DNA of 64,000 nt from Nocardia beijingensis NBRC 16342. Lineage in GTDB: Bacteria; Actinomycetota; Actinomycetes; Mycobacteriales; Mycobacteriaceae. The position numbers were made by a program, and so were the translations under genes. The notes beneath the pieces are model-generated. The model saw nothing but the letters and a program-made list of their open reading frames with translations. It made no database searches and had not been told where the DNA came from. This document shows, piece by piece, positions 8,668-17,534 of the stretch. The stretch covers positions 1 through 64,000 of the forward strand of contig NZ_BDBC01000029.1 in the NCBI RefSeq assembly GCF_001612785.1, read 5' to 3'. Position 1 is the first letter of the stretch. Every line of letters begins with the position of its first letter.

Positions 8668-9160
8668 GGGTGCGTCGCCGCGCTCTCGCGCTCACACCCT
8701 CGCCGCCCCGCGCGGTGCGATCGCTCACCGCACGCGGCTGCTGAACGGGGAGTTTCCGCTTACCTGGAGGTAATTCCCGCCCCCTAACGTTGGGTGATGG
8801 AGCGCGACACGGCCCAGGGGGAAACCGGTTTGGCAACTTGCCCACCGGACTGGCAGAATGTGTCGGATTCCTTGCCTCCGCCACCGCCGGGTGAGGGAAT
8901 CACGGAGATCTCCGCCTCGCCGACGTACCGTCGCGACCCGCGAGATCACACCGCATGTTCTGTCCGGGCCCACCCGCCCGGTTCTGCTTCGCGGATCAGT
9001 GCCGCGCCCGTCATCGAGATATCGGCAAGTCGCGTCGCTTACTCGCAGCCGCTCGAAACACGCCGGTCAGCGCACCCGATGAGCGTAGTGAAAACACTTA
9101 TACCCATTACCCGGTGGTAACCGTCCCCCGGTTTAGCCCGACCCGAGCAGGAGTGAAATC
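8668..9160. other. Intergenic region upstream of malic enzyme, no gene supported
   Basis: 493 bases without a convincing gene. The first 80 bases contain GAGGGTG...CACCCTC and GCGGTG...CACCGC arm pairs that could act as a weak terminator for the flavoprotein gene. The right half carries the malic enzyme promoter region. An open frame on the plus strand (8794-9120) has no recognisable protein and poor codon bias. Confidence 0.6.
9107..9120. promoter_or_regulatory. Inverted repeat upstream of malic enzyme, possible operator
   Basis: TTACC-CGGT-GGTAA is a 5-4-5 inverted repeat located 40 bases before the GTG start of the malic enzyme gene, where a repressor or activator could bind. No regulator gene is adjacent, so the binding protein is unknown. 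Confidence 0.3.
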
Positions 9161-10357
9161 GTGTCACCTGTGACTGACGCACCGAATGCCACCGCAAGCC
9201 TTTCCGAAATCACCAACGACGAAATTTTCGCGGGACATCTCGGCGGCAAGCTCTCGGTCGAACTCAGTGCTCCCCTGGAGACCCAGCGCGATCTGTCGAT
9301 CGCCTACACCCCTGGCGTCGCCCAGGTCAGCCGCGCGATCGCGGAGGACGAGGCGCTGGCCAAGCGCTACACCTGGACCGATCGGCTCGTGGTCGTGGTC
9401 AGCGACGGCACCGCCGTGCTGGGCCTCGGCGACATCGGCCCGCGCGCCTCACTGCCGGTGATGGAGGGCAAGGCGGCCCTGTTCAAGAAGTTCGCCGGGC
9501 TGGATTCGATCCCGATCGTGTTGGACACCAAGGATGTCGACGAGATCGTCGAGACGCTGATCCGCCTGCGGCCGAGCTTCGGCGCGGTGAACCTGGAGGA
9601 CATCTCCGCGCCGCGCTGCTTCGAGATCGAGAGGCGTGTCATCGAGGCGCTCGACTGCCCGGTGATGCACGACGACCAGCACGGCACCGCCATCGTGGTG
9701 CTCGCGGCGCTCAACGGCGCGGCCAAGGTGCAGGGCCGTGGCATCGAGGGCCTCAAGGTCGTGGTGTCCGGCGCGGGCGCCGCCGGTGTCGCCTGCACGA
9801 ACATCCTGCTGGCCGCCGGTGTCCGCGACGTGACCGTGCTCGACTCGAAGGGCATCGTCGGCGCCGAGCGCGGCGATCTCAACGAGGTGAAGGCCGAGTT
9901 GGCCACCCGCACCAACCCGCGCGGCCTCACCGGCGGCGCGGCGGAGGCGCTGGCGGGTGCCGACGTGTTCCTCGGCTTGTCCGCCGGTCTGATCGCCGAG
10001 GAGCTCATCGCATCGATGGCGCCGGAGGCGATCGTGTTCGCCATGTCCAACCCGGACCCGGAGATCCACCCCGAGGTGGCGCGCAGGTACGCCGCGATCG
10101 TGGCCACCGGCCGCAGCGATTTCCCGAACCAGATCAACAACGTGCTCGCGTTCCCCGGTGTCTTCAAGGGCGCGCTGGACGCGGGCGCCCGCCGGATCAC
10201 CGAGGGCATGAAGATCGCCGCCGCCGACGCCATCCTCAGCGTCGTCGCCGACGAACTCGGCCCGGACAAGATCGTGCCGAGCCCGCTGGACCCGCGCGTC
10301 GCTCCGGCCGTCGCCGAAGCGGTCGCCGCCGCCGCCCGCGCCGAGGGCGTCGCGTAA
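9161..10357 (+). CDS. NAD(P)-dependent malic enzyme
   Basis: A 398-residue short-form malic enzyme, which converts malate to pyruvate and CO2 with reduction of NAD(P). Seen in order: SIAYTPGVAQVSRAI with the catalytic Tyr, VVSDGTAVLGLGDIG, VMEGKAALFKKF with the catalytic Lys, NLEDISAPRCF and MHDDQHGTAIV (metal ligands), the Rossmann motif SGAGAAGVACTNILLAAG, FAMSNPDPEI and NQINNVLAFPGVFKGALDAGA. Length matches the bacterial short form without the phosphotransacetylase extension. The GTG at 9161 is preceded by AGCAGGAG. The gene stands alone and is followed by a strong terminator. Confidence 0.93.
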   Translation: MSPVTDAPNATASLSEITNDEIFAGHLGGKLSVELSAPLETQRDLSIAYTPGVAQVSRAIAEDEALAKRYTWTDRLVVVVSDGTAVLGLGDIGPRASLPVMEGKAALFKKFAGLDSIPIVLDTKDVDEIVETLIRLRPSFGAVNLEDISAPRCFEIERRVIEALDCPVMHDDQHGTAIVVLAALNGAAKVQGRGIEGLKVVVSGAGAAGVACTNILLAAGVRDVTVLDSKGIVGAERGDLNEVKAELATRTNPRGLTGGAAEALAGADVFLGLSAGLIAEELIASMAPEAIVFAMSNPDPEIHPEVARRYAAIVATGRSDFPNQINNVLAFPGVFKGALDAGARRITEGMKIAAADAILSVVADELGPDKIVPSPLDPRVAPAVAEAVAAAARAEGVA

Positions 10358-10378
10358 CGCGAGCGCACGACAAGCCGA

Positions 10379-10412
10379 AGGGCGCCCATTCGACCACGAA
10401 CGGGCGCCCTTT
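10379..10412. terminator. Rho-independent-type hairpin after malic enzyme
   Basis: AAGGGCGCCC with its exact complement GGGCGCCCTT, the stem extended inward by ATTCG/CGAAC pairs, then a short T run. It lies between the convergent malic enzyme and ABC permease genes and may serve both. Confidence 0.75.
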
Positions 10413-10485
10413 GCCGTGCCGCGCCTGACTGGATCCGGGGCAGACATCGGCGCTCCTCCCCACCGATGGCCGAACGTTGCGCCGG

Positions 10486-11220
10486 CTAGTCGGGTGCGGT
10501 TGCTTCGTCCGCGTCCGGCAGTGGAGCCGCTGGTGGATGCGCGACTCGGTTCGCCCGGCGGAAGCGGTCCACGCCCGGCGCGCTGGCCCACACCGCGACG
10601 GCCAGCAGGCCGTCCAGCAGCATCGCCAGCACCGCCACCAGCAGCGCGCCCACGAGTACCCGGTCGTAGCGGTAGAGGCTGATGCCGTCGAAGATGTAGC
10701 GGCCCAAGCCGCCGAGGTTGACGTAGGCGGCGATCGTCGCGGTGGCCACCACTTGCAGCGTCGCGCCGCGCAGCCCGGTGAGCAGGATGGGCAGCGCGTT
10801 GGGCACCTCCACGCGGAACAGGATCTGCCGTTCGGTCATGCCCATGGCGCGCGAGGCGTCGACGACGTCGGCGGGGACGTTGGCGATTCCGGCGTAGGCG
10901 CCCGCGAGCAGCGGGGGGATGCCGACGGTGATCAGCGCCAGCAGCGGCGGTATCAGGCCGAGGCCGAGCAGCAGCACCAGGAAGGTCAGCAGGCCGAGGG
11001 TCGGCAGCGCGCGCATGGCGTTGGCGAAGCCGACCAGCACCGCCGCTCCGCGCCGGGTGTGGCCGATGACCAGGCCGAGCGGCACCGCGATCACCGCGGA
11101 GACGGCGACGGTCAGAAAGCTGTACCAGAGGTGCTGGACGATTCGGGTCCCGATGCCCGATGGGCCGCTCCAGTTGGCGCCGTCGGTGAAATAGTGCCAG
11201 GCGTCAAGGAAGAGGTTCAC
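10486..11220 (-). CDS. OpuC-type osmoprotectant ABC transporter permease (second permease)
   Basis: A 244-residue inner-membrane permease of the ProW/OpuCB-OpuCD family. Five or six hydrophobic helices are visible, with the permease EAA-type loop DASRAMGMTERQILFRVEVPNALPILLTGL coupling to the ATPase. It forms one transport complex with the permease, ATPase and binding protein genes encoded upstream on the same strand. The GTG at 11220 overlaps the upstream permease stop (GTGA), so translation is coupled. Substrates of the family are glycine betaine, carnitine, choline or proline betaine; which one is used here cannot be read. Confidence 0.88.
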   Translation of the reverse strand: MNLFLDAWHYFTDGANWSGPSGIGTRIVQHLWYSFLTVAVSAVIAVPLGLVIGHTRRGAAVLVGFANAMRALPTLGLLTFLVLLLGLGLIPPLLALITVGIPPLLAGAYAGIANVPADVVDASRAMGMTERQILFRVEVPNALPILLTGLRGATLQVVATATIAAYVNLGGLGRYIFDGISLYRYDRVLVGALLVAVLAMLLDGLLAVAVWASAPGVDRFRRANRVAHPPAAPLPDADEATAPD

Positions 11221-11873
11221 GAACCGCCTTTCGTCCTGGCGTCCGCGCGCACCCAAGGCGTCGACCAGCGGCCGAGCATGTACATCACTCGGTCGGCGAC
11301 CAGCGCGAGCACGAGCGTCACGACGATGCCCGCCACAATCTCGTCCGGGTAATCGCGCTGATAGCCCTGGGTGAACAGTTTGCCGAGCCCGCCGACGCCG
11401 ATCAGCGCGCCGACCGACACCATCGCGATATTGGTCACCACAACCACCCGCAGACTGGACACGAAGACCGGCACGGCCAGCGGCATGTCCACGGTGAGCG
11501 TGCGGCGCAGCGGGCCGTAGCCCACCGCGTCGGCCGCGTCGAGCACCGTGGCGGGCACCGAATCCAGCGCCGCGGGGACCGCGATCACCAGCAGCGCCGT
11601 GGAGTAGACGGTGAGCGCGATGATCACGTTCAGCGGGTCGATGGCCGAGGTGCCGACCAGCGGAGGAATGATCACGAACAGCGCCAGCGACGGGACGGTG
11701 TAGGCCAGGCTCGCGCCGGTCACCGTGACCCGGCGCAGCCACGCCGCCCGCCGCACCAGCGCGCCGACCGGGATCGCGATCACCAGGGCCAGCAGCAGTG
11801 GCGCCAGGGCGAGATAGAGGTGGGTAGCGGTGATCCCCATGATCTCCGAGAAGTTCGCGACCAGGTACCTCAT
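11217..11873 (-). CDS. OpuC-type osmoprotectant ABC transporter permease (first permease)
   Basis: A 218-residue membrane permease. Helices begin at HLYLALAPLLLALVIAIPVGALV, and the coupling loop DAADAVGYGPLRRTLTVDMPLAVPVFVSSL and VGVGGLGKLFTQG are characteristic of OpuCB/OpuCD. It shares the fold of its neighbour but the two are clearly distinct sequences, as usual for heterodimeric OpuC systems. The ATG at 11873 lies about 50 bases after the ATPase stop. Confidence 0.88.
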   Translation of the reverse strand: MRYLVANFSEIMGITATHLYLALAPLLLALVIAIPVGALVRRAAWLRRVTVTGASLAYTVPSLALFVIIPPLVGTSAIDPLNVIIALTVYSTALLVIAVPAALDSVPATVLDAADAVGYGPLRRTLTVDMPLAVPVFVSSLRVVVVTNIAMVSVGALIGVGGLGKLFTQGYQRDYPDEIVAGIVVTLVLALVADRVMYMLGRWSTPWVRADARTKGGS

Positions 11874-11922
11874 GCCGCTCCCCGTGTTCCGTCGCGCACG
11901 ACCGCGTGCGGTTCGCGGCCGT

Positions 11923-13071
11923 TCACCGCACTCGTTCCTCGAAGAAATGCCGGTTGCGTTCGGCGTCTTCCTGGGCGCGCTGTCCGGCCAGCTGCTCGAG
12001 CACCTCGGTGGCCAGCACTCCGCCGCGCACCGCGCCGCCGCTGTCGACGGCGACGCCGATTCCCGACGGCGAGGAGATCGCGGCGTCCAGCGCCTGCCGC
12101 AGATCACTGGACGGGGTGAACAGCGAACCGCCCGCCGACATGCTGTCGGCCAGTGCGCGGCCCGCGCGGAACCCTTCGACGCCGGTGACGTCCATCCAGC
12201 CGATCGGCTTACCGTGGGCGTCCACCACCAGCACCCACTCGCCCGCGTCCAGCCGCAGCTCGCGCACCTGGTCCGCCACAGCCGTCCGGATCTCGTGCAG
12301 CGGAACGTCCTTCGCGGACCGGAACGACAACCCGCGGTAACCGCGGTCCCGGCCGACGAAGTCGGCGACGAAATCGGTTGCGGGCTGAGCGAGCACGCGC
12401 TGCGGCGCGTCGTACTGCTGGAGCACCCCGCCGCGCCCGAACACCGCCACCCGATCGCCGAGCGTGATCGCCTCATCGATGTCGTGGGTGACGAACACGA
12501 TGGTCTTGTGCAGTTCCGCTTGCAGCCTTTGCATCTCGACCTGCAATTCGGCGCGCACCACGGGGTCGACGGCGCTGAACGGCTCGTCCATCAGCAGGAC
12601 CGGTGGGTCCGCGGCGAGTGCGCGCGCCACGCCGACGCGCTGCTGCTGACCACCCGACAGCTGCGCCGGGTACCGCCGGGCCAGCGAACGGTCCAAGCCG
12701 ACCCGGTCGAGCACCTCGAGCGCCGCGGCTCGTGCGGCCCGGCGGGAGTCACCGCGCAGCACCGGCACGGTGGCGACATTGTCGACGACCGTCCGGTGCG
12801 GCAGCAGGCCGCCGCTCTGGATGACGTACCCGATCCCGAGGCGAAGCCGCACCGGATCGACCGTCGAGATGTCCTGTCCGGCAATGGTGATCGTCCCCGA
12901 GCTGGGCGTGATCATGCGGTTGATCATCCGCATCGAGGTCGTCTTACCGCAGCCGGAGGGCCCGACGAAGACGGTGAACGATCCGGACTCGATGCGCAGA
13001 TCCAAGTCGGTGACGGCGTGCGTGCCGTCCGGATAGGTCTTGCTGATACCGGAGAATTCGATATCCGACAC
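11923..13071 (-). CDS. OpuC-type ABC transporter ATPase with C-terminal CBS domains
   Basis: A 382-residue ATP-binding subunit energising osmoprotectant uptake. Walker A is GPSGCGKTT near residue 38, the signature LSGGQQQRVGVARALA near 145, Walker B VLLMDEPFSAVDP, and the switch His in VFVTHDIDEA. The last 130 residues form a CBS pair (WVLVVDAHGKPIGWMDVTG), which in OpuA-type ATPases senses ionic strength or nucleotide and gates transport. The order ATPase, permease, permease with the binding protein upstream is a standard opuC operon. Confidence 0.92.
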   Translation of the reverse strand: MSDIEFSGISKTYPDGTHAVTDLDLRIESGSFTVFVGPSGCGKTTSMRMINRMITPSSGTITIAGQDISTVDPVRLRLGIGYVIQSGGLLPHRTVVDNVATVPVLRGDSRRAARAAALEVLDRVGLDRSLARRYPAQLSGGQQQRVGVARALAADPPVLLMDEPFSAVDPVVRAELQVEMQRLQAELHKTIVFVTHDIDEAITLGDRVAVFGRGGVLQQYDAPQRVLAQPATDFVADFVGRDRGYRGLSFRSAKDVPLHEIRTAVADQVRELRLDAGEWVLVVDAHGKPIGWMDVTGVEGFRAGRALADSMSAGGSLFTPSSDLRQALDAAISSPSGIGVAVDSGGAVRGGVLATEVLEQLAGQRAQEDAERNRHFFEERVR

Positions 13072-13084
13072 CGAATCTCCCTTT

Positions 13085-14053
13085 CTAGCCCACCGGCTTG
13101 TTCAGCCCCTTGGCGGTCACCCATGCCGCGGCGGCGGCCTTGGGCTCGGTCTTTCCCGCGCCGGAGACCGCCTCGTTGAGCTTGATCAATTCGGCGGTGG
13201 TCAGTTGCGCCGACACCGCGTTCAGCGCCGCGAGCGCCTTGTCGGACTTCTTGCTCGCGTTCAGCAGCGGCACCACGTTCTGCGCGGGGAAGTTGTGCTT
13301 CGGGTCGCCGAGCACCACGAGATCGTTCTGCGGGATGGCGGGTGAGGTGGTGAAGATATCGGCCGCGGTCACCTGGCCCTCGACCAGCGCGCGCACCGTG
13401 GCGGGACCGCCGCCGTCGGCGATCGGCACGAAATTGTTCCCCGCGATATCGAGGTCGTAGTTCTTCTTCAGGCCGGGCAGGCCGCCCGGTCGCTCCTGGA
13501 ATTCGGCGGGCGCGCCGAATTTCACCTCGGCCGAGTGCGCGGCCAGGTCCGCGATGGTGCTCAGGTTCCAGCGCTGGGCGGTGGCCCGGGTGACGACGAC
13601 GGCGTCCGAGTCCTCCCCGGGTGCGGGGGTGCCGATCGCGAGATCGGAACCGAGCGCTGTGCCCAGCGCGCTCTGCACGTCGGCCGCGCTGCTGGCGGTG
13701 GCGTTCTTGTCCAGGTATTGCAGCAAATTGCCGGTGTACTCGGGGATCACCGAGATGGCGCACTTCCGCAACGCGGGGATATAGGCTTCCCGGCTGCCGA
13801 TGCCCATTTTGGTGTCGACACTGAAACCATTCGCGCGCAACACTTCCGCGTAGATCTCGGCGATGGTCTCGGACTCGGGGAAATTCGCCGAACCGACGGT
13901 CAATCCGTCTCCCGAACAGCTGCCGCCGGCGGCGAGTGGATCGGAATCGCCACAAGCGGACATGGCCATGGCGACGGCGAGGGCCGTCGCGGCCGCGAGG
14001 ACGCGGGCCGCGCGCAATGCGACGCGCGCGGCGGGGGTGCGGGTGGATTTCAC
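13085..14053 (-). CDS. OpuC-type glycine betaine/choline-binding lipoprotein
   Basis: A 322-residue substrate-binding protein, predicted to be a lipoprotein. The signal sequence ends in AMSAC, a good lipobox. The mature part begins GLTVGSANFPESETIAEIYAEVL, the OpuAC/OsmF-type opening, and contains IPEYTGNLLQYL and a C-terminal LTTAELIKLNEAV. The GTG at 14053 was chosen because GGAAGGAC lies six bases upstream; an in-frame ATG at 14125 would give an N-terminus unlike a signal peptide. It is the first gene of the minus-strand transporter operon and is transcribed divergently from a paralogous binding protein. Confidence 0.88.
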   Translation of the reverse strand: MKSTRTPAARVALRAARVLAAATALAVAMAMSACGDSDPLAAGGSCSGDGLTVGSANFPESETIAEIYAEVLRANGFSVDTKMGIGSREAYIPALRKCAISVIPEYTGNLLQYLDKNATASSAADVQSALGTALGSDLAIGTPAPGEDSDAVVVTRATAQRWNLSTIADLAAHSAEVKFGAPAEFQERPGGLPGLKKNYDLDIAGNNFVPIADGGGPATVRALVEGQVTAADIFTTSPAIPQNDLVVLGDPKHNFPAQNVVPLLNASKKSDKALAALNAVSAQLTTAELIKLNEAVSGAGKTEPKAAAAAWVTAKGLNKPVG

Positions 14054-14187
14054 GAGAGTCCTTCCGACATGACGGCGGGCGCGGTCTCGGCACCGAGCGG
14101 CCGCCGGTACATTCTGGGTGTCCATACTGCCCGCTTCCGGGTTTTCCTGTTGGCCGTGTCGAGACGTCGGAGAGTTGGTGTCGCCGG

Positions 14188-15075
14188 ATGGTGTTGGCCG
14201 CGTCACAGCGGGTGCTGGCTCGGTTGCTGGTCGTCGCGTCCGTCGCGCTGGTCGTGTCCTGCGGGAACGACGAGCCGCAGCGCTCGATCACGGTCGGCGC
14301 GGGCGACTCGATCGAATCCTCGGTCCTCGCCGAGATCTACGCGGGGGCGCTGGCGCGCACCGGTGCGCGCACCACGGTGGACGCGGGACTGGGCAGCCGC
14401 GCGGAGTACCTCGCCGCGCTCGACGCGGACCGGGTCCAGGTGGTCGGCGAGCACACCGGCGCGCTGCTGGCCCATCTCGACGAACACGCCACGGTGCGAC
14501 TGCCGGGGGAGGTGGCGAAGGCGGTGAGCGCCGCGTTGCCCGAGGGCCTTGTCGTCTCCGATCTCGCCGACGGCACCGATCTGCGACCGCGGGTATTGGT
14601 CACCGCCCAGGCGGCGGCGCAGGACGGTCTGCGTTCGGTCGGCGACCTCAGGCCCCGCTGTGGCGGGTCGACCGTCGGCGTGGCGTCCATCTCAGGCCTG
14701 TTGCCGTCGGCTGGGAGCGATCGCGTCGCCGGGTGTGATTTCGCGGCCACCGTCGCCTTCCCGGATCCGGCAGCGCTGCGGAAAGCACTGCTGGACGGCA
14801 AGGTTCAGGCCGGTCTGCTCGTCGGTCCTCCCGCGCTCGCGCCCGGCGCGACCGACGGGTTGGCCGTGCTGTCCGATGACGAGTACGCCGTGCGCGCCGA
14901 GAACGTGCTGCCGCTGTTCCGCAAAGGACTGCTCGACCAGCGGGAGATCAAGAAGCTCAACTACGTCGCAGGCGAGCTGACCACGGACGAGCTGGCGGCC
15001 ATGATCCGCGATATCCGCGACGGCGCCGAGCCGAGTGAGGTCGCGCGCGCCTGGCTGGACAAACACGCGTTGTAG
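14188..15075 (+). CDS. Second OpuC-family substrate-binding lipoprotein, divergent
   Basis: A 295-residue binding protein related to but diverged from the one at 13085-14053. It has a signal sequence ending VVSCG (lipobox), then SITVGAGDSIESSVLAEIYAGAL, GEHTGALLAHLD in the place of the EYTGNLLQYLD segment, and a C-terminal LTTDELAAMIRDI. It lacks partner permeases of its own, so it probably shares the divergent transporter and widens its substrate range, or acts as a receptor. The start at ATG 14188 is directly followed by GTG. The 134-base divergent region between the two genes is probably a shared control region. A perfect hairpin terminator follows. Confidence 0.82.
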   Translation: MVLAASQRVLARLLVVASVALVVSCGNDEPQRSITVGAGDSIESSVLAEIYAGALARTGARTTVDAGLGSRAEYLAALDADRVQVVGEHTGALLAHLDEHATVRLPGEVAKAVSAALPEGLVVSDLADGTDLRPRVLVTAQAAAQDGLRSVGDLRPRCGGSTVGVASISGLLPSAGSDRVAGCDFAATVAFPDPAALRKALLDGKVQAGLLVGPPALAPGATDGLAVLSDDEYAVRAENVLPLFRKGLLDQREIKKLNYVAGELTTDELAAMIRDIRDGAEPSEVARAWLDKHAL

Positions 15076-15084
15076 CGCGCTGTA

Positions 15085-15117
15085 GAGGCCATCGAGAACT
15101 CACATCTCGATGGCCTC
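15085..15117 (+). terminator. Transcription terminator after second binding protein
   Basis: GAGGCCATCGAGA pairs perfectly with TCTCGATGGCCTC across a 7-base loop, ten bases after the stop codon. Confidence 0.85.
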
Positions 15118-15221
15118 TCGTCGTGTACAGGCCCGGACATCGGGAACGCGATACGCGAGGCCGGGAACTGTGGGACCCATCACGGGGGGTGACGTCTTGT
15201 CCACCGACTGTTCCACGCCGT

Positions 15222-15239
15222 ATATTCCACGTGGAATAT
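15222..15239. promoter_or_regulatory. Perfect 18-bp palindrome, probable PadR operator
   Basis: ATATTCCACGTGGAATAT is fully palindromic and lies about 60 bases before the padR-family start, in an AT-rich promoter stretch. PadR-type repressors bind such dyads and usually repress their own operon, which here includes an MFS exporter. Confidence 0.75.
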
Positions 15240-15300
15240 TTAGAGTGGAGCATGTCGGGGCCGGAAGGCCGAGACGAACGAATGACGGAGGTGATCAGGC

Positions 15301-15999
15301 ATGGGGCAAGGGCAGGCGTATCCATCGGTGACGCCGTTGGCCATCGCCGTGCTCGCGCTGTTGGAGGAGCGGCCCATGCATCCGTACGAGATGTTCCAGA
15401 CGCTGATCGCCCGGCGGGAGGACAAGCTGGTCAAGGTACGGCCCGGCTCGCTGTACCACACCGTGTCCCGCCTGGCCGACCAGGAATTGGTCCGCGCCGA
15501 GGGCGTCGACCGGGCGGGCAACCGGCCCGAGCGCACCACCTACCGGATCACCGGGCGCGGCAGGGAAGCGCTGCGCAACCGGATCGCCGACATCGTGCGG
15601 CGGCCCGTTCCGGAGTACCCGATCTTCCCGTTGGCGCTGGGTGAGTTGCACAATCTGCCCAAGGCGGAGGCGCTCACGCTGCTGCGCGAACGCATCGCCG
15701 TACTGGAAAACGAACTGGCCGACGCCGACATGTTGAGCGCGTGGGCCGAAGAGCACGTCGTCCCCCGCCGCTACTGGATCTCCCTGCCGTATCTGCGGGC
15801 GATGCTCACCGCCGAACTCACCTGGGTCAAGGGATTCACCGACGAATTGGCCAGCGGCGCACTCGAGTGGCAGGACTTCGACCCCGTGACCGGCGCGCGC
15901 TCCGGCGCCGAGCCTGCCGCCGACTCCGCGGTGACGCCGCAGGCGCCGACCGGCGCCGTGGCGGAATCCGCACGCAGATTTTCGGACAATCCGAGTTAG
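15301..15999 (+). CDS. PadR-family transcriptional regulator
   Basis: A 232-residue repressor. The N-terminal winged helix (residues 10-90) has the PadR signature: LAIAVLALLEERPMHPYEMFQTL, then GSLYHTVSRLADQELVRAEG and RTTYRITGRGREALR. A C-terminal coiled-coil dimerisation domain follows (LRERIAVLENELADADML), with a variable acidic-to-alanine tail. It sits 10 bases upstream of a drug-type MFS exporter, the common PadR arrangement in which ligand binding releases both genes. The palindrome in its promoter is the likely operator. The ATG at 15301 is preceded by GGAGGTGATC. Confidence 0.9.
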   Translation: MGQGQAYPSVTPLAIAVLALLEERPMHPYEMFQTLIARREDKLVKVRPGSLYHTVSRLADQELVRAEGVDRAGNRPERTTYRITGRGREALRNRIADIVRRPVPEYPIFPLALGELHNLPKAEALTLLRERIAVLENELADADMLSAWAEEHVVPRRYWISLPYLRAMLTAELTWVKGFTDELASGALEWQDFDPVTGARSGAEPAADSAVTPQAPTGAVAESARRFSDNPS

Positions 16000-16009
16000 G
16001 AACGATTTG

Positions 16010-17488
16010 ATGTCCACCCAACGCAATCCGTGGCTGGCGCTGGTCGCGCTGGTCGTCGGCTTCTTCATGATCCTGCTGGACATGACGATCGTCGCGGTCG
16101 CCAATCCGGCCATCATGACCAACTTGCACGCCGACATCTCCCAGGTGATCTGGGTGACCAGCGCCTACCTGCTCACCTACGCGGTGCCGCTGCTGGTCAC
16201 CGGACGGCTGGGAGATCGATTCGGCCCCAAGAACATCTATCTGATCGGCCTGGCGGTGTTCACCGCGGCGTCGCTGTGGTGCGGGCTGTCCGGCAGCATC
16301 GGCATGCTGATCGCCGCGCGCGCCGCCCAGGGCGTCGGCGCCGCGCTGATGACGCCGCAGACCATGGCCGTGATCACCAGGACCTTCCCGCCGGACCGGC
16401 GCGGCGCGGCCATGGGTCTGTGGGGCGGCGTCGCGGGACTGGCGACGCTGGTCGGCCCCATCCTCGGCGGTGTGCTGGTGGACGGTCTCGGCTGGGAGTG
16501 GATCTTCATCGTGAACGTCCCGGTCGGCGTCGTCGCCTTCGCGCTGGCGGTCTGGCTGGTGCCCGCCCTGCCGACGCACGAGCACAAGTTCGACATCCCC
16601 GGCGTGCTGCTCAGCGGCGTGGGCATGTTCCTGCTGGTGTTCGGCATCCAGGAGGGCAACACCTACGACTGGTCGCTGCGGATCTGGTTGCTGATCGGCG
16701 CCGGCCTGGTGGTGCTCGCGGTCTTCCTGGTCAATCAGGCCAGGAACACGGGCGAGCCGTTGCTGCCGCTGAGCCTGTTCCGTGATCGCAATTTCGCGCT
16801 GTCCAACGCCGCGATCGCCGCGATGGGCGCGGCGGTGACCTCCCTGATGGTGCCGACGTACTTCTACCTGCAGGCCGTGCGGGAGATGTCGCCGACGAAG
16901 TCCGCGCTGGTCTTCGCGCCGATGGCGATCGTCACCGGTTTCTCGGCCCCGCTGGTCGGCAAGTTCGCCGACAGGCTGCACCCGCGGATCGTGCCCACCA
17001 TCGGCTTCGGGCTGTTCGCGCTGTCGGTGTTCTGCTTCTCGATGCTGATGAAGCCGGATTCGTCGCTGGCCTGGTTCCTGGTGGCCGCGGCGCTGGCCGG
17101 TTTCGCCAACGCCTGCATCTGGGCTCCGCTGGCGTCCACCGCCACACACAACCTGCCCGTCCAGCAGGCCGGCGCCGGCGCCGGTGTCTACAACACCACC
17201 CGCCAGGTGGGCTCGGTGCTCGGCAGCGCGGCGATCAGCGCCCTGGTGGCGGCGCGGCTGACGGCGAACGGCCTCGGCGGCGGTCCGGTCGCCGAAGGCG
17301 GCGCGGGCCAGGGCCCGCTCCCGGAGTTCGTCAAGGATTCCTTCAGCACCGCGCTGAGCCAATCCACGCTGCTCCCCGCGGCCGTCCTGCTCATCGGCGT
17401 CGCCGCCTCGCTCCTGTTCATCCGCCACGGCGAGTCCGCGCCCGCGCAACCCGAGCAGAAATTGGTCAAGGCCGACCTCGGCAGCTGA
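16010..17488 (+). CDS. MFS transporter, DHA2 (14-helix) drug-efflux family
   Basis: A 492-residue exporter of the drug:H+ antiporter-2 family (EmrB/QacA type). Motif D1 is seen in helix 1 (LDMTIVAVANPAIM), motif A in loop 2-3 (GRLGDRFGPKN), and motif C in helix 5 (GLATLVGPILGGVLVDGLGWEWIF). Fourteen hydrophobic segments can be counted. It is probably cotranscribed with the PadR gene and induced by its own substrates. The ATG at 16010 follows TAGGAACG; a TTG one codon upstream is less likely. Confidence 0.9.
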   Translation: MSTQRNPWLALVALVVGFFMILLDMTIVAVANPAIMTNLHADISQVIWVTSAYLLTYAVPLLVTGRLGDRFGPKNIYLIGLAVFTAASLWCGLSGSIGMLIAARAAQGVGAALMTPQTMAVITRTFPPDRRGAAMGLWGGVAGLATLVGPILGGVLVDGLGWEWIFIVNVPVGVVAFALAVWLVPALPTHEHKFDIPGVLLSGVGMFLLVFGIQEGNTYDWSLRIWLLIGAGLVVLAVFLVNQARNTGEPLLPLSLFRDRNFALSNAAIAAMGAAVTSLMVPTYFYLQAVREMSPTKSALVFAPMAIVTGFSAPLVGKFADRLHPRIVPTIGFGLFALSVFCFSMLMKPDSSLAWFLVAAALAGFANACIWAPLASTATHNLPVQQAGAGAGVYNTTRQVGSVLGSAAISALVAARLTANGLGGGPVAEGGAGQGPLPEFVKDSFSTALSQSTLLPAAVLLIGVAASLLFIRHGESAPAQPEQKLVKADLGS

Positions 17489-17495
17489 ACTCCCG

Positions 17496-17534
17496 CTGAT
17501 GCCCGTCCGGGAAGCGCTTCCGGGCGGGCATCAG
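17496..17534. terminator. Bidirectional terminator between MFS and Uma2 genes
   Basis: CTGATGCCCG pairs with CGGGCATCAG, and the inner CCGGAAG/CTTCCGG arms extend the stem. It lies between convergent genes and overlaps the Uma2 gene's last codons. Confidence 0.75.

Noticed and set aside
8794..9120. 108-codon plus-strand frame before malic enzyme
   Set aside because: No motif, poor codon bias, Pro-rich shadow-like sequence, and it covers the promoter region.
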